Counted from the first letter of the stretch, positions 15,313 to 23,350 are shown. The stretch is 24,458 bases of DNA from JBBIJR01 sp037445875 (GCA_037445875.1 JBBIJR010000055.1:1-24458); one strand, 5' to 3'. Translations and numbers: made by a program. The notes: generated by a model not told the origin, from the sequence alone.

Positions 15313-15945
15313 ATGAAAGAGGAGAGGAGTTACCGGATCGGACGCGTCGCCGAGGTGGAGCGCCATTGTGTTAAGGCCGTTCTGGAACATTCGCTGCGGC
15401 TTCCCCCGCCTCCGTTCGGGAGTCTGGTGAAGATCGACGCCGGGACGTTCTGGATATACGGTCTCGTAAGCGATGCCTCGCGGCGCCAGGTCAAACCGAC
15501 CATGCTCGGACGTCTTTTCACGAGGGCCGAGCGGCCCGCCCCGTCCACCGTCGAGGAGAGCACGATCGATCTGCAGATTCTGATCGTCGGATATCGGGAA
15601 CAACAACACCGGGTCATACCGGTGCAGGGACTTCCAAGGGAAAAACCGTCTCGGGGTGATGCCGTGTGCATGCCCGACGAAGAGGAAATACAGCTGTTCG
15701 CCCTGGATCTGGAGTACGTCAAGCTGTTGCTCGGGCTGCCGGGAGAACTTCCCGTGGACCAGCTCTTAATTGCCTCCCTGAAACGTTTCTCCAGCGTCTA
15801 TCCGGATCCGCACTCGTACATGGTCCGTGCGGGCCATGAATTGACGAGGCTCCTTCGAAACGATCAGCAAAGGGTCTCTTCCATACTCAAGTATGTGACG
15901 CACGGGGACCAGCTATTCGGAATGAATGAACAAACCTCTCGATAA
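15313..15945 (+). CDS. HAS-barrel-like protein of unknown function
   Basis: This 210-residue protein has no signal peptide and no membrane segments. The N-terminal part, RIGRVAEVERHCVKAVL then PPPPFGSLVKIDAGTFWIYGLV, reads as a small beta barrel like the HAS-barrel (HerA-ATP synthase) domain. The middle (IDLQILIVGYREQQHRVIPVQGLP) continues the barrel. The C-terminal half is helical: LDYVKLLL-type helix, VDQLLIASLKRFSSVY, then RAGHELTRLLRNDQQRVSSILKYV. The pattern recalls uncharacterised HAS-barrel proteins of cyanobacteria as I remember them; this is from memory of pattern, not a search. HAS-barrels occur in DNA-translocating ATPases, but no ATPase is present here. Its end overlaps the next start by 20 bases, so it is cotranslated with purine nucleoside phosphorylase. 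Function is not known. Confidence 0.6.
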   Translation: MKEERSYRIGRVAEVERHCVKAVLEHSLRLPPPPFGSLVKIDAGTFWIYGLVSDASRRQVKPTMLGRLFTRAERPAPSTVEESTIDLQILIVGYREQQHRVIPVQGLPREKPSRGDAVCMPDEEEIQLFALDLEYVKLLLGLPGELPVDQLLIASLKRFSSVYPDPHSYMVRAGHELTRLLRNDQQRVSSILKYVTHGDQLFGMNEQTSR

Positions 15946-16756
15946 TATTCAGGAATCCGTCGCTTTTCTCCGCACGAAGACCTCCTCCAAACCCGCCATT
16001 GCCATTATCCTGGGATCCGGGCTGGGCCCGTTTGCCGACAAGCTGTTGGATCGAGTGGAAGTACCGACGTCCGCCATTCCGCACTATCCTGCATCCACCG
16101 TCGTAGGACACTCGGGGCGGCTGGTCTTCGGCCGGATGCACGGCCGTGAGGTGATGGCTGTTTCGGGCCGTGTGCACTATTACGAAGGCTACTCCATGGA
16201 TCAGGTCTCGTACGCGGTCAGACTGATGCCAGCGATGAGCGTGCGATCGCTGATCATCACCAACGCTGCCGGCGGCGTTAATCCGACGTTTCGGCCGGGC
16301 GACTTGATGCTGATCACCAGCCATGTGAACTTCATGTTCGCCAATCCCTTGCGGGGCCCGAACGACGAGTCCGCCGGTCCGCGGTTTCCGGACCTGGAGG
16401 AAGACTACGACCGGGAGTACCTGGATCTTGCGGAGCAGATCGCCGTGGAGCGGGGCATCCGGACCCAGCGTGGCGTTTATGCCGCCGGGGTGGGGCCGTC
16501 ATACGAAACACGGGCGGAAGTCCGTTTGTTCCGGTTCCTGAAAGCCGATGCCGTCGGCATGTCGACGGTTCCGGAAGTGCTCGTGGCCCGGCATCGGGGG
16601 ATACGCGTCCTCGGCATCAGCTGCATCACCAACCTGGGGACCGGGCTGTCCGCTCATCGGCTCAGTCACGAGGAGGTTATGGAAACGGCGCAGCGGGTGA
16701 AAGCATCATTTGAAGAACTGATCGGCGAGGTGATCCGAAGGATGCCGGTCACGTGA
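15926..16756 (+). CDS. punA: Purine nucleoside phosphorylase (trimeric type)
   Basis: The 276-residue enzyme splits inosine, guanosine and their deoxy forms with phosphate, giving the base and (deoxy)ribose-1-phosphate in purine salvage. Motifs: phosphate loop ILGSGLG (28-34), GHSG (61-64), GRVHYYEGY (81-89), ITNAAGGVNP (111-120), the base-site GPSYETRAEVR (190-200, with E194) and GMSTVPEVLVARH (211-223), and N236 in CITNLGTG. E194 and N236 match the base-binding Glu and Asn of human PNP, so 6-oxopurines are the likely substrates. Length and motifs fit the trimeric family. It overlaps the HAS-barrel gene by 20 bases and the alanine racemase start by 4 (GTGA), so it is in the middle of a tightly packed operon. 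Confidence 0.95.
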   Translation: MNKPLDNIQESVAFLRTKTSSKPAIAIILGSGLGPFADKLLDRVEVPTSAIPHYPASTVVGHSGRLVFGRMHGREVMAVSGRVHYYEGYSMDQVSYAVRLMPAMSVRSLIITNAAGGVNPTFRPGDLMLITSHVNFMFANPLRGPNDESAGPRFPDLEEDYDREYLDLAEQIAVERGIRTQRGVYAAGVGPSYETRAEVRLFRFLKADAVGMSTVPEVLVARHRGIRVLGISCITNLGTGLSAHRLSHEEVMETAQRVKASFEELIGEVIRRMPVT

Positions 16757-17892
16757 AGGGCTACTACGACATATTGCGCGAAATCCGCCCCACACACGCG
16801 GTCATTGACCTGGACGCTCTCGACCACAATATCGGTGAGATCCGCCGGAAAGTCGCCGGCCGCAGGATCATGGCCATCGTCAAGGCCAATGCGTACGGCC
16901 ACGGCATTCTGGAGGTCACTCATCAGGCGATCCGGAGCGGCGTGGAGTACATCGGCGTCGGTTTTCTTGAAGAGGGTATTTTCCTCCGCCAGAACGATAT
17001 CGAGACCCCTATCCTCGTGATGGGCGGCATTCTCGGATATCAGGTGAAGAAGTTCATCCAGAACGATCTCGAGATCACCGTATCGTCTCTTGAGCTCGCC
17101 AGGCACATCAGCACTTCCGCAGGCCGGCAAAAAGCGCGTGTCCATCTCAAGATCGATACCGGTATGGAACGGATAGGCGTCTCGCACCGTTTTGCCGTAG
17201 AGTTCGTTCGCCGTGTGGCCCTCCTGCCCAACATCGAACTCGTTGGGGTCTATTCCCATTTTGCGACGGCCGACGAAGGCGACACGACATTCACTGCAAC
17301 CCAGATGGAGCGATTTGCCGATGTACTGAATGAGGTGCGGAAGCTCGGGATCGAGATTCCGCTCCGGCATATGGCCAACAGCGGAGCCCTGGTGGATGTA
17401 CCGGATTCGCTGTTTGATTTGGTCCGGCCGGGCNNNNNNNNNNNNNNNNNNNNNNNNNNNNNNNNNNNNNNNNNGTCGCGTTCCCTGTCCCTTCGACCGG
17501 TGTTGTCGCTCACGTCCAAAACGGTTTTCATCAAACGCGTCCAGACCGGCACAGGGATCAGCTACGGATTGCAATACTACACGCCGGCCGACAGCAACAT
17601 TGTTACAGTTCCGATCGGGTACGGGGACGGCTATTCGCGTCTGTTCACGAACAAGGGTGAAGTCCTGATCCGGGGCAAACGCTATCCGGTCGTCGGCGCC
17701 GTCTGTATGGACCAGTTGATGGTCAACGCGGGAGACGATGCCATTGAAGTGGGCGAAGAAGTTGTGCTGATCGGCCGCATGGGCACGGAGGAGATCACGG
17801 CGACGGAATTGGCGGAGAAAATCGGCACGATTCCGTATGAGATCACCTGCATGATCAACGCACGCGTTCCCCGGCTGTACGTGCACAGGTGA
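16753..17892 (+). CDS. alr: Alanine racemase (with an internal N gap)
   Basis: Alanine racemase makes D-alanine for peptidoglycan using pyridoxal phosphate. The PLP lysine is K44 in AIVKANAYGHG. Further family blocks are VHLKIDTGMERIGV, YSHFATADE, RHMANSGAL and, after the gap, GTGISYGLQYYTP with the second catalytic base Tyr, and VGAVCMDQLMV. The gap (41 N, residues about 228-241) falls after LVRPG, where IxLYGxxP would be expected. Both flanks share one frame, so the gap length is consistent with an intact gene of 379 residues. The start is a GTG (16753) overlapping the upstream stop; the first residues KGYYDILREIRPTHAVIDL fit the family. The cysteine desulfurase gene follows after 4 bases. 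Confidence 0.95.
   Translation: MKGYYDILREIRPTHAVIDLDALDHNIGEIRRKVAGRRIMAIVKANAYGHGILEVTHQAIRSGVEYIGVGFLEEGIFLRQNDIETPILVMGGILGYQVKKFIQNDLEITVSSLELARHISTSAGRQKARVHLKIDTGMERIGVSHRFAVEFVRRVALLPNIELVGVYSHFATADEGDTTFTATQMERFADVLNEVRKLGIEIPLRHMANSGALVDVPDSLFDLVRPGXXXXXXXXXXXXXXSRSLSLRPVLSLTSKTVFIKRVQTGTGISYGLQYYTPADSNIVTVPIGYGDGYSRLFTNKGEVLIRGKRYPVVGAVCMDQLMVNAGDDAIEVGEEVVLIGRMGTEEITATELAEKIGTIPYEITCMINARVPRLYVHR
17434..17474. other. Assembly gap (41 N) inside alr
   Basis: Forty-one undetermined bases between LVRPG and SRSLSLRPV of alanine racemase. The flanks are in the same frame across the gap, so its stated size may be right. Confidence 0.95.
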
Positions 17893-17896
17893 AGCC

Positions 17897-19039
17897 ATGG
17901 AGCGGATCTACCTCGATTACAGTGCCACCACGCCTCTGGATCCGGAAGTTCTGGAGACCATGCTGCCGTACCTGCGCAACGAGTTCGGCAATCCTTCCAG
18001 CGTCCACGGATTCGGCCGGGCGGCGCGGATGGCGGTGGAAGATGCGCGGGATATTATTGCGAACGCGTTGGGAGCGTCTCCCGCTGAGATCGTTTTTACC
18101 GGCACGGGCACGGAATCGGACAACCTGGCGATCTTGGGCTGTGCTCTTGCCAATCCGGAAAAAGGACGGCACGTGATTACCAACGATGGTGAACACCACG
18201 CCGTTCTGCACGCTTTTCACGAACTCAAGCATCATGGCTTCTCGGTGACGTACCTGCCGGTCGATCGATTCGGTATGGTCGATCCTGCGTCGGTGGAAGA
18301 GACGCTGCGGCCCGATACCGTTCTGATCTCCGTCATGCAGGTGAACAATGAAGTCGGAACGATCAATCCTGTCGAAGAGATCGGCATGCTGGCACGGTCG
18401 CGCGGTGTTGTTTTCCACACCGATGCCGTTCAGGCTTTCGGGAAACTCCCTGTTCGTATTGCAGACCTGAATGCCGATCTGGTTTCTCTTTCCGCCCACA
18501 AACTCTACGGTCCGAAAGGAGTGGGCGCGCTCTACGTTCGATCGGGATTGAAGTTGGGGTTACTGCTTCACGGCGGCGGTCAGGAAAGGGGCCGCCGGGC
18601 AGGAACGGAGAACGTGGCTGCGGTGGTCGGATTCGGTAAAGCCGCGGCCCTGAGTGTTGCAGGCATGGACGATGAGGGGCGGCGCCTGACCGCCCTGAGA
18701 ACGGAGCTCCTGGAAGGACTGAAGAGCCGAATTCCTTCGATCGTCTTGAACGGCCACCCGGTGCGCCGGCTGCCTGGGAACTTGAATGTCTCAGTCCCCG
18801 GGCTGCGGGGGGACGAGATGGTGATGAATCTGGATCTGGAAGGGATTGCCGTCAGCACCGGTTCTGCCTGCACATCGGGTGCCGTTACCGTGTCGCACGT
18901 GCTAAGGGCCATGGGCGTTTCCCATGATGTGGCTCAGGCCGCCGTGCGAATCACGCTTGGGCGGTACACAACGGAATCGGACGTTCAACGCGTCACGGAT
19001 GTTTTTGAGCGGTGTGTATCACGGATGCACTCAAGTTAA
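17897..19039 (+). CDS. iscS: Cysteine desulfurase, group I (IscS/NifS type)
   Basis: This 380-residue PLP enzyme takes sulfur from cysteine and passes it on as a persulfide, for Fe-S clusters, tRNA thiolation or thiamine. Motifs: YLDYSATTP (5-13), GNPSSVHGFGR (31-41), FTGTGTESDNLAI (67-79), H101 next to PLP, DAVQAFGK (176-183), the PLP lysine K202 in SAHKLYGPKG, and the active-site cysteine C325 in STGSACTSGA. The SGSACTS-like loop places it in group I rather than SufS. AGGTGA precedes the ATG at 17897. There is no iscU or iscR beside it, so it may serve tRNA thiolation rather than a dedicated Isc operon; the symbol is by class. It ends the plus-strand operon. Confidence 0.93.
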   Translation: MERIYLDYSATTPLDPEVLETMLPYLRNEFGNPSSVHGFGRAARMAVEDARDIIANALGASPAEIVFTGTGTESDNLAILGCALANPEKGRHVITNDGEHHAVLHAFHELKHHGFSVTYLPVDRFGMVDPASVEETLRPDTVLISVMQVNNEVGTINPVEEIGMLARSRGVVFHTDAVQAFGKLPVRIADLNADLVSLSAHKLYGPKGVGALYVRSGLKLGLLLHGGGQERGRRAGTENVAAVVGFGKAAALSVAGMDDEGRRLTALRTELLEGLKSRIPSIVLNGHPVRRLPGNLNVSVPGLRGDEMVMNLDLEGIAVSTGSACTSGAVTVSHVLRAMGVSHDVAQAAVRITLGRYTTESDVQRVTDVFERCVSRMHSS

Positions 19040-19046
19040 GGGGGAG

Positions 19047-19073
19047 AAAAAAAAGCCTCCGAGAACAGGAGGC
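19047..19073 (-). terminator. tpx: Rho-independent terminator of tpx
   Basis: On the minus strand the stem GCCTCC-TGTTCTC-GGAGGC (19055-19073) is followed by eight T residues (the A run 19047-19054 on the plus strand). It lies between the convergent cysteine desulfurase and tpx genes. Poly-U is present for the minus strand only. Confidence 0.88.
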
Positions 19074-19099
19074 CAATGCTTGCTGAAGGGGGGGAACGC

Positions 19100-19627
19100 T
19101 TAGGTCAACGAGCGAGCCACTGCCAGAGCTTTATCAAAATCGGGCAGCTCTTCGATCCTGGGGCAATACTGGACGTACCGTACCGTGTCGGTCTTGTCCA
19201 CGATCACGATGCCCCTGGCGCATACTTGCCATTCCTTGATGAGAAAACCATAGTTCATGGCGAACGACTTTTCCGCATAGTCAGAGGTCATCTTGACCCT
19301 GGCCGCTCCCTTCAGTTGATTGCCGCAAAAACGACCCTGCGCCGGGGGAAGGTCCATGCTGACCGTGATGATCTCCACGTCGTCACCCAGGTTCGATGCT
19401 TCCTCGTTGAAGCGGATGGTTTGTGCTTCGCAAACTCCGGTATCCAGAGAGGGGACAACGTTGAAAATCCGGGTTTTTCCCCTCGAACTTGCCAACGTCA
19501 GCGTTGTGTCGGGACCAAAGCCGGTCCGGACGTTGAACGATGGTGCCTTGTCGCCGACCCTGATTTCTTTGCCCAGCAGCGTCAAGGGAGTTCCTTTTGC
19601 GGAAGTAATGCCCTTTCTTTCGATCAT
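19100..19627 (-). CDS. tpx: Thiol peroxidase Tpx
   Basis: The 175-residue protein is an atypical two-cysteine peroxiredoxin that reduces hydrogen peroxide and alkyl hydroperoxides using thioredoxin. The Tpx signature is clear: VVPSLDTGVCEAQTIRFNEE with peroxidatic Cys66, and MDLPPAQGRFC with resolving Cys101, about the spacing seen in E. coli Tpx. The N-terminal VGDKAPSFNV strand is also typical. AGGAG stands 8 bases before the ATG at 19627. The protein has no signal peptide, so it is cytoplasmic here. It is separated from the STAS gene by 75 bases and has its own terminator, so it is probably transcribed alone or as the end of the minus-strand group. No OxyR-type regulator is near. Confidence 0.96.
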   Translation of the reverse strand: MIERKGITSAKGTPLTLLGKEIRVGDKAPSFNVRTGFGPDTTLTLASSRGKTRIFNVVPSLDTGVCEAQTIRFNEEASNLGDDVEIITVSMDLPPAQGRFCGNQLKGAARVKMTSDYAEKSFAMNYGFLIKEWQVCARGIVIVDKTDTVRYVQYCPRIEELPDFDKALAVARSLT

Positions 19628-19702
19628 GACACGCTCCTATATGTAATGGGAAACGATAGGGATCTGGTTTGTCAACAAGAAAATCAAGCCGCGCCCGGGG
19701 CC

Positions 19703-20110
19703 TTACGGCTCCTGAAAACTCTTGATGGCTTCGTCCTTGGTTGCGTGAATCTCGAACACATCGCTGAGTTTTGTGATATTGAGGACGTTCTTCACAAAAT
19801 CGTTGGTGCCTCCGATCTTGAGGTTCCCTCCCTTGTTGTGGACGGTACTGTAAGCGGAAATAAGGCTGCCCAAACCGGTACTGTTGATGCGTTTGATTTT
19901 GGAAAGGTCCACGACGATTTGCGTGAAATTCTGGGACACGAGTTCTTTGATGGCGTTCAGGAGCAACAGGATGTGTTCCTCCGTCATCAGTTTGTCCTCG
20001 ATCAGGACAACCGCCAGCGTGTCGCTGACCCGAGTGCTCGTGACACGAACGTGCGATTCGCTGGCTATCTGGACACGTTTGCTTTGTTTCATGGCTCTTT
20101 TGTCGCTCAT
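19703..20110 (-). CDS. STAS-domain protein, anti-sigma-factor-antagonist type
   Basis: This 135-residue protein is a single STAS domain of the SpoIIAA/RsbV kind. After a basic lead of about 20 residues come the strands VRVTSTRVSDTLAVVLIED, the helix MTEEHILLLLNAIKELV, the strand FTQIVVDLSKIKRI and the switch loop INSTGLGSL (75-83), then GGNLKIGGTNDFVKNVLNITKLSDVFEI. In such proteins the Ser of D-S-x-G-L-G is phosphorylated by an anti-sigma kinase, which turns the antagonist off. Here Ser77 is present, but the usual Asp before it is Asn. No kinase or PP2C phosphatase lies in the window. The gene starts 5 bases after the helical-protein gene, so the two are cotranscribed. Start could be M1 (20110) or M7 (20092). 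STAS identity is solid; the partner is unknown. Confidence 0.9.
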   Translation of the reverse strand: MSDKRAMKQSKRVQIASESHVRVTSTRVSDTLAVVLIEDKLMTEEHILLLLNAIKELVSQNFTQIVVDLSKIKRINSTGLGSLISAYSTVHNKGGNLKIGGTNDFVKNVLNITKLSDVFEIHATKDEAIKSFQEP

Positions 20111-20115
20111 GATGG

Positions 20116-20547
20116 TTAGCGCTTCTTTCCCAGTTTGGAATTGATAACGTCCAGTTGTGCGTTCATGTCACGCAGGTGACGCTCCAGGATCCAGATTTCC
20201 TCGCCGGTCTTCTGGATGGCGGCTTCGTCACCGCTGCGACCACCGTACGTCAGGCTGTTCACGATCTCCGTGAACGTGTCGGCGGAATGCTTCAGGTAGG
20301 TAACGAAATAGCGAATATCTTTGACCACCTCGCTGAAGTCTAGCTCCTGCGAGCGTTTCAGTTCGTTGGCTTTAAGCCGAAGATAAGTCACGTTCAATTT
20401 GAAAACGTTCAGGTCGTCGATAACTTTGTCAATGTCGATCTGACGTTCTCCCGCCGGCGCCAACCGCATATCGGTTTCCATGGTTTTGAGGTCGAGGTGT
20501 ACACGGCGCAAATCGTTAGCGAGATCGCGGATTTTATCAACTAGCAT
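20116..20547 (-). CDS. Small helical/coiled-coil protein of unknown function
   Basis: I do not recognise this 143-residue protein. It is charged, almost free of glycine and proline outside two short linkers (LAPAGER near 29-35 and LTYGGRSGDE near 98-107), has no cysteine, no signal peptide and no membrane segment. Three helical parts are visible: VDKIRDLANDLRRVHLDLKT, a long central segment with heptad-like spacing (IDDLNVFKLNVTYLRLKANELKRS then FSEVVKDIRYFVTYLKHSADTFTEI), and a C-terminal coil (EEIWILERHLRDMNAQLDVINSKL). It could form a helical bundle or dimer. It has its own upstream promoter and sits 5 bases before the STAS gene, so a role as partner, sensor or scaffold of that protein is a reasonable guess only. 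Confidence 0.7.
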   Translation of the reverse strand: MLVDKIRDLANDLRRVHLDLKTMETDMRLAPAGERQIDIDKVIDDLNVFKLNVTYLRLKANELKRSQELDFSEVVKDIRYFVTYLKHSADTFTEIVNSLTYGGRSGDEAAIQKTGEEIWILERHLRDMNAQLDVINSKLGKKR

Positions 20548-20608
20548 GGTTCACCGCTCTTGTGGGATCGGACGAAATGGACGTGGTGAAAACAGATGTG
20601 AACGTTTC

Positions 20609-20637
20609 AGTCTAAGGAATTTTTTGCATTCAGTCAA
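20609..20637 (-). promoter_or_regulatory. Promoter of the helical-protein/STAS operon
   Basis: On the minus strand TTGACT (20637-20632, 5 of 6 consensus), a 17-base spacer and TAGACT (20614-20609, 4 of 6) are found. A start near 20602 gives a leader of about 55 bases before the ATG at 20547. The spacer contains ATGCAAAAAA. Confidence 0.65.
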
Positions 20638-20704
20638 TACGGAAACTGAAATGAAGCCGATAGTGGAGGACGTAAAGGATGGGCCGATAGCGAACGCCGT
20701 CGGC

Positions 20705-21694
20705 TCAGGGGTACGCTGCACGGGCCAGGGCCGCGGCGAGGTCGTTGACGGCAGCCCGAGTCTTTTCCAGCGCATCGAATCCAGAGTTGGCGGCGCAGCG
20801 GACGACCCCGGTGGCGGTGTTGACCAGCCGTACATCGATTTCCGTGCGAATGCCGAGCGGCAAGAGACTCCCGACTATGACGGCCTCGACGCCGATCAGT
20901 TCTCCCACCTTTACGGCCGTCTCCTGGTCCATTACGTCGCTAAGTTCGAGATCCTGTTCATGAAGGACTTTGTCCAACTGGTGTCGTTCCACAACCATAA
21001 AGCATCGTGTCTGGACTATGGCGGTGGTGAACATCTCAGAGACGGACGCGCCGGAAAGCGTGCTGTCCGATCCCGCAGTCCCGAACGGAAATACCGCTAC
21101 TCGTAAGCGGCTGCTTTCATCAATCGTGGGAACGTTCGCGGTCACGGGCTCATCCTCGGACGGCCTGGAAAAATCCACGCGACGCGGGGATTGGGAAGTC
21201 AACGCGGAGTGAAGTCGTTCTTGCACGGCGTTCACGTCCGATTCGTACCCGAGGTCGAACTCGTCGGTGGTGGAAGCCTTGGCGGCCCTCCGCAGGTACT
21301 CGAACGCCCTTAGGTACTTCTTCTGGGCCTCGGCGATCCTGGACGCCAGCAGATTGGCGGCGCGATGTCGTGGCTCAAGCTTTAGAGCGCGCCGCAACAC
21401 CAATTCGGCCGTGTCGTACTTCCCGTCCTCAAACAGGATGGCGGCCAGTAGAACAAGGGATTTCACGTGAACCGGGTGGTTTTTTACTGTTCGCTCGAGA
21501 ATATCCCTTGCTTCACCGCGCTGACGATTCTTGAACAGGCGCAATGCGGCCGCAAAGTTCTTCTCCGGTCCCTCGTCTCGGCCGTTCTTCTTCAGTTCCC
21601 GGATCGGGTGCTTCTGGGCCAGGAGAAGTTGAGGACAAAAGAGCAACCCCTCGAGCAGGGCGGCGAAAAGGATCAAGAACAGAACACGACTCAT
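20705..21694 (-). CDS. Exported TPR protein with a CsgG-like domain
   Basis: The 329-residue protein has a signal peptide (VLFLILFAALLEGLLFCPQLLLAQ, cut near 27; no clear lipobox, though C20 lies in the hydrophobic core). Residues about 45-140 form TPR-like helix pairs (FAAALRLFKNRQRGEARDIL, HVKSLVLLAAILFEDGKYDTAELVL, RAFEYLRRAAKAS). From about 195 it matches the CsgG/FlgO-type fold: LRVAVFPFGTAGSD, ASVSEMFTTAIVQTRCFMVVERHQLDKVL, TAVKVGELIGVEAVIVGSLL. CsgG itself is an outer-membrane secretion pore, but many such domains in FCB bacteria are stand-alone periplasmic proteins of unknown role. The curli genes are absent. It starts one base after the upstream phosphatidyltransferase stop (21696), so it ends a tightly coupled minus-strand operon. 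Confidence 0.82.
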   Translation of the reverse strand: MSRVLFLILFAALLEGLLFCPQLLLAQKHPIRELKKNGRDEGPEKNFAAALRLFKNRQRGEARDILERTVKNHPVHVKSLVLLAAILFEDGKYDTAELVLRRALKLEPRHRAANLLASRIAEAQKKYLRAFEYLRRAAKASTTDEFDLGYESDVNAVQERLHSALTSQSPRRVDFSRPSEDEPVTANVPTIDESSRLRVAVFPFGTAGSDSTLSGASVSEMFTTAIVQTRCFMVVERHQLDKVLHEQDLELSDVMDQETAVKVGELIGVEAVIVGSLLPLGIRTEIDVRLVNTATGVVRCAANSGFDALEKTRAAVNDLAAALARAAYP

Positions 21695-21695
21695 G

Positions 21696-22295
21696 CTAAC
21701 TCTCTTTACCCGCAGATTGTTCGCGTAGGAAAACCAGAACCCGTCTAGCGTAAACGAGCAAGGATGTGATTAATAACACCACACTAAGCCAAAGTAAAAG
21801 AAAAAAATACTGCTCGAGCCCCCAGAGTTCCTTCATGACGAAAACGGCGACCGACAGCGCGAGGGCGGTCACCGCCCATTTTCCGAGCCAGTTGGACATA
21901 AACACATAATTGTATCTGCGCTTGAGGTACAGGCCTACGGAGAATATGACTGCGTCACGACCAACGGCTATCAGAAGAAACCAGAAAGGAAAGTCGGTTC
22001 TTGTCAGCGCCACGAACACGATGATGACCGATGTGCAGACTTTGTCTGCCAGCGGGTCGATGATCATTCCGAATCGGGTAACCTGATCCAGGTTACGCGC
22101 CAACAAGCCGTCGAACAGGTCCGTCAGACCGGCGAGCAACATGAACAGGACCGCATACAGATTGTCGTGAGGCTCATGGACACCCAGGTCCAGGTAGTAG
22201 AGAATCGGAACGAGGAGTAGCACGCGGCTGATGCTCAGGAAATTGGACGCCGTGAATACGCGGCCGTTGTGGATTTGCGGACTTGTCGTCGTCAT
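21696..22295 (-). CDS. CDP-alcohol phosphatidyltransferase (PgsA-like)
   Basis: The 199-residue membrane protein carries the full family signature D-G-x2-A-R-x8-G-x3-D-x3-D at residues 62-84 (DGLLAR, G76, D80, D84). The N-terminal part ASNFLSISRVLLLVP resembles the start of PgsA. Several hydrophobic segments follow (LIAVGRDAVIFSVGLYL, WAVTALALSVAVFVM, FFLLLWLSVVLLITSLLVYA). These enzymes join a CDP-linked lipid to an alcohol such as glycerol-3-phosphate in the inner membrane. Which alcohol is used cannot be told; phosphatidylglycerophosphate synthase is the likeliest. The ATG at 22295 overlaps the stop of the lipoprotein gene (ATGA); the frame is open further upstream, but those residues lie inside the preceding gene and are not family-like. 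Confidence 0.88.
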   Translation of the reverse strand: MTTTSPQIHNGRVFTASNFLSISRVLLLVPILYYLDLGVHEPHDNLYAVLFMLLAGLTDLFDGLLARNLDQVTRFGMIIDPLADKVCTSVIIVFVALTRTDFPFWFLLIAVGRDAVIFSVGLYLKRRYNYVFMSNWLGKWAVTALALSVAVFVMKELWGLEQYFFLLLWLSVVLLITSLLVYARRVLVFLREQSAGKES

Positions 22296-23350
22296 CGGTT
22301 TGTGAGGGCACCGACGGTGAAGGTCTTGGTTATGATATCCAGCTCGCGCAAGAATTTCAATTTCTTTTTTTCCTCGGGATAGAAAACCGCCTGGTCGATA
22401 AAAAACAGGCGACGGGACAGGGGTTCCCTGAAACCGTAAGCCCGAAAAACACCGCCAAAGGGATTGTCGCTCGACACGGTTCGCCAGAGCCCGGTGTAGC
22501 ACCATGCCTCATGGACGCCGAACATCTTTCGTTGGAAACGGTCGAATTCCGGAAGGGTTTCCACCGGATCGACGAACCAGGAGCCAATGCGGTTTCTTGT
22601 GCCGCGCATCCATGCGGGGTTCGGAAGGCTGTCCCCGGCCGCGGTATCAAGCGATGCCCAGTACACACTGATCCAGCGCTGCAGCGCAACGTTGAGGGAG
22701 CGTGCGTGAAACCGGACGTAGCCGCGCTCCGAGCCCTCATCCACCAGTTTGTAGTCGGGATAGATCCGCATCGTCCAGCCGTACTTACGGAGCAGTTCCT
22801 CCTCCAGAGCTTTGTCTTCCAGCGGCGCCGACGTGCCGTACAAGAACTCCTTCATCAACTCCGACTTTTGTTCATCGAAGACGGCAAACAACTCATCGGC
22901 GTTGAGTCGGACCGCCTCGTTGAGACGCTCGGCGCTGGGTGCGGCCAGGATCATGATCATCTGTCCGTTGGCCCATTCATTACGGCGGTTGAAGACGAAA
23001 TACTGCCCTTCACTCACGCCGGTCTGCACGTCCGGGCCCAGCATGCCCCGAACCGTTTCCGAGACGGGTCCGTCGGAGTCCATCGTTCCCACAAAAACGA
23101 TGTTCTTGTATCGTCGATAGGTTTCAAAGACGGAGAGAGGAACAGGTTGGAGAAAGAATTCCGATTCGGTCTGGGGCGTGCGAAACGTGCGTTCAAACAC
23201 GGCCCGAAGTTCCTCGCGACATTGGATCCAGTTGGAAGTGTCGGCAAAGACAATGATCTGATCGTCTCCGCCGATGGCGTCGCTCTTGCCTCTGCTGCAG
23301 CCGGTGGCCAGAAGCGCACTTACGAACACAAACAGCAGCCACCTAATCAT
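22292..23350 (-). CDS. DUF4837-family lipoprotein
   Basis: The 352-residue protein starts with a lipoprotein signal peptide (IRWLLFVFVSALLATGC, lipid-linked Cys18). After a short linker it opens with IIVFADTSNWIQCREELRAVFERTF, and later has YKNIVFVGTM, then WANGQMIMILAAPS, then KYGWTMRIYPDYKLV. This arrangement is that of DUF4837, known to me mainly from Bacteroidota and relatives. Function is unknown; it is probably anchored to the inner or outer membrane facing the periplasm. Both ends overlap neighbours (ATGA with the YbhN-like gene upstream at 23347-23350 and with the phosphatidyltransferase gene at 22292-22295), so it is coupled to two membrane-lipid genes. That linkage suggests an envelope role. 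Family call is from pattern memory. Confidence 0.8.
   Translation of the reverse strand: MIRWLLFVFVSALLATGCSRGKSDAIGGDDQIIVFADTSNWIQCREELRAVFERTFRTPQTESEFFLQPVPLSVFETYRRYKNIVFVGTMDSDGPVSETVRGMLGPDVQTGVSEGQYFVFNRRNEWANGQMIMILAAPSAERLNEAVRLNADELFAVFDEQKSELMKEFLYGTSAPLEDKALEEELLRKYGWTMRIYPDYKLVDEGSERGYVRFHARSLNVALQRWISVYWASLDTAAGDSLPNPAWMRGTRNRIGSWFVDPVETLPEFDRFQRKMFGVHEAWCYTGLWRTVSSDNPFGGVFRAYGFREPLSRRLFFIDQAVFYPEEKKKLKFLRELDIITKTFTVGALTNR

Noticed and set aside
16666..17898. Minus-strand frame of 410 codons across the N gap
   Set aside because: It is a shadow of alr, which has all catalytic motifs on the plus strand.
19628..19702. Promoter for tpx based on a TTGACA on the minus strand
   Set aside because: No acceptable -10 box lies 16-18 bases downstream of it.
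19687..19710. Terminator hairpin at the end of the STAS gene (AGCCG/CGGCT)
   Set aside because: The stem is only 5 bp, the inner pairing is poor and the following T-rich run is interrupted.
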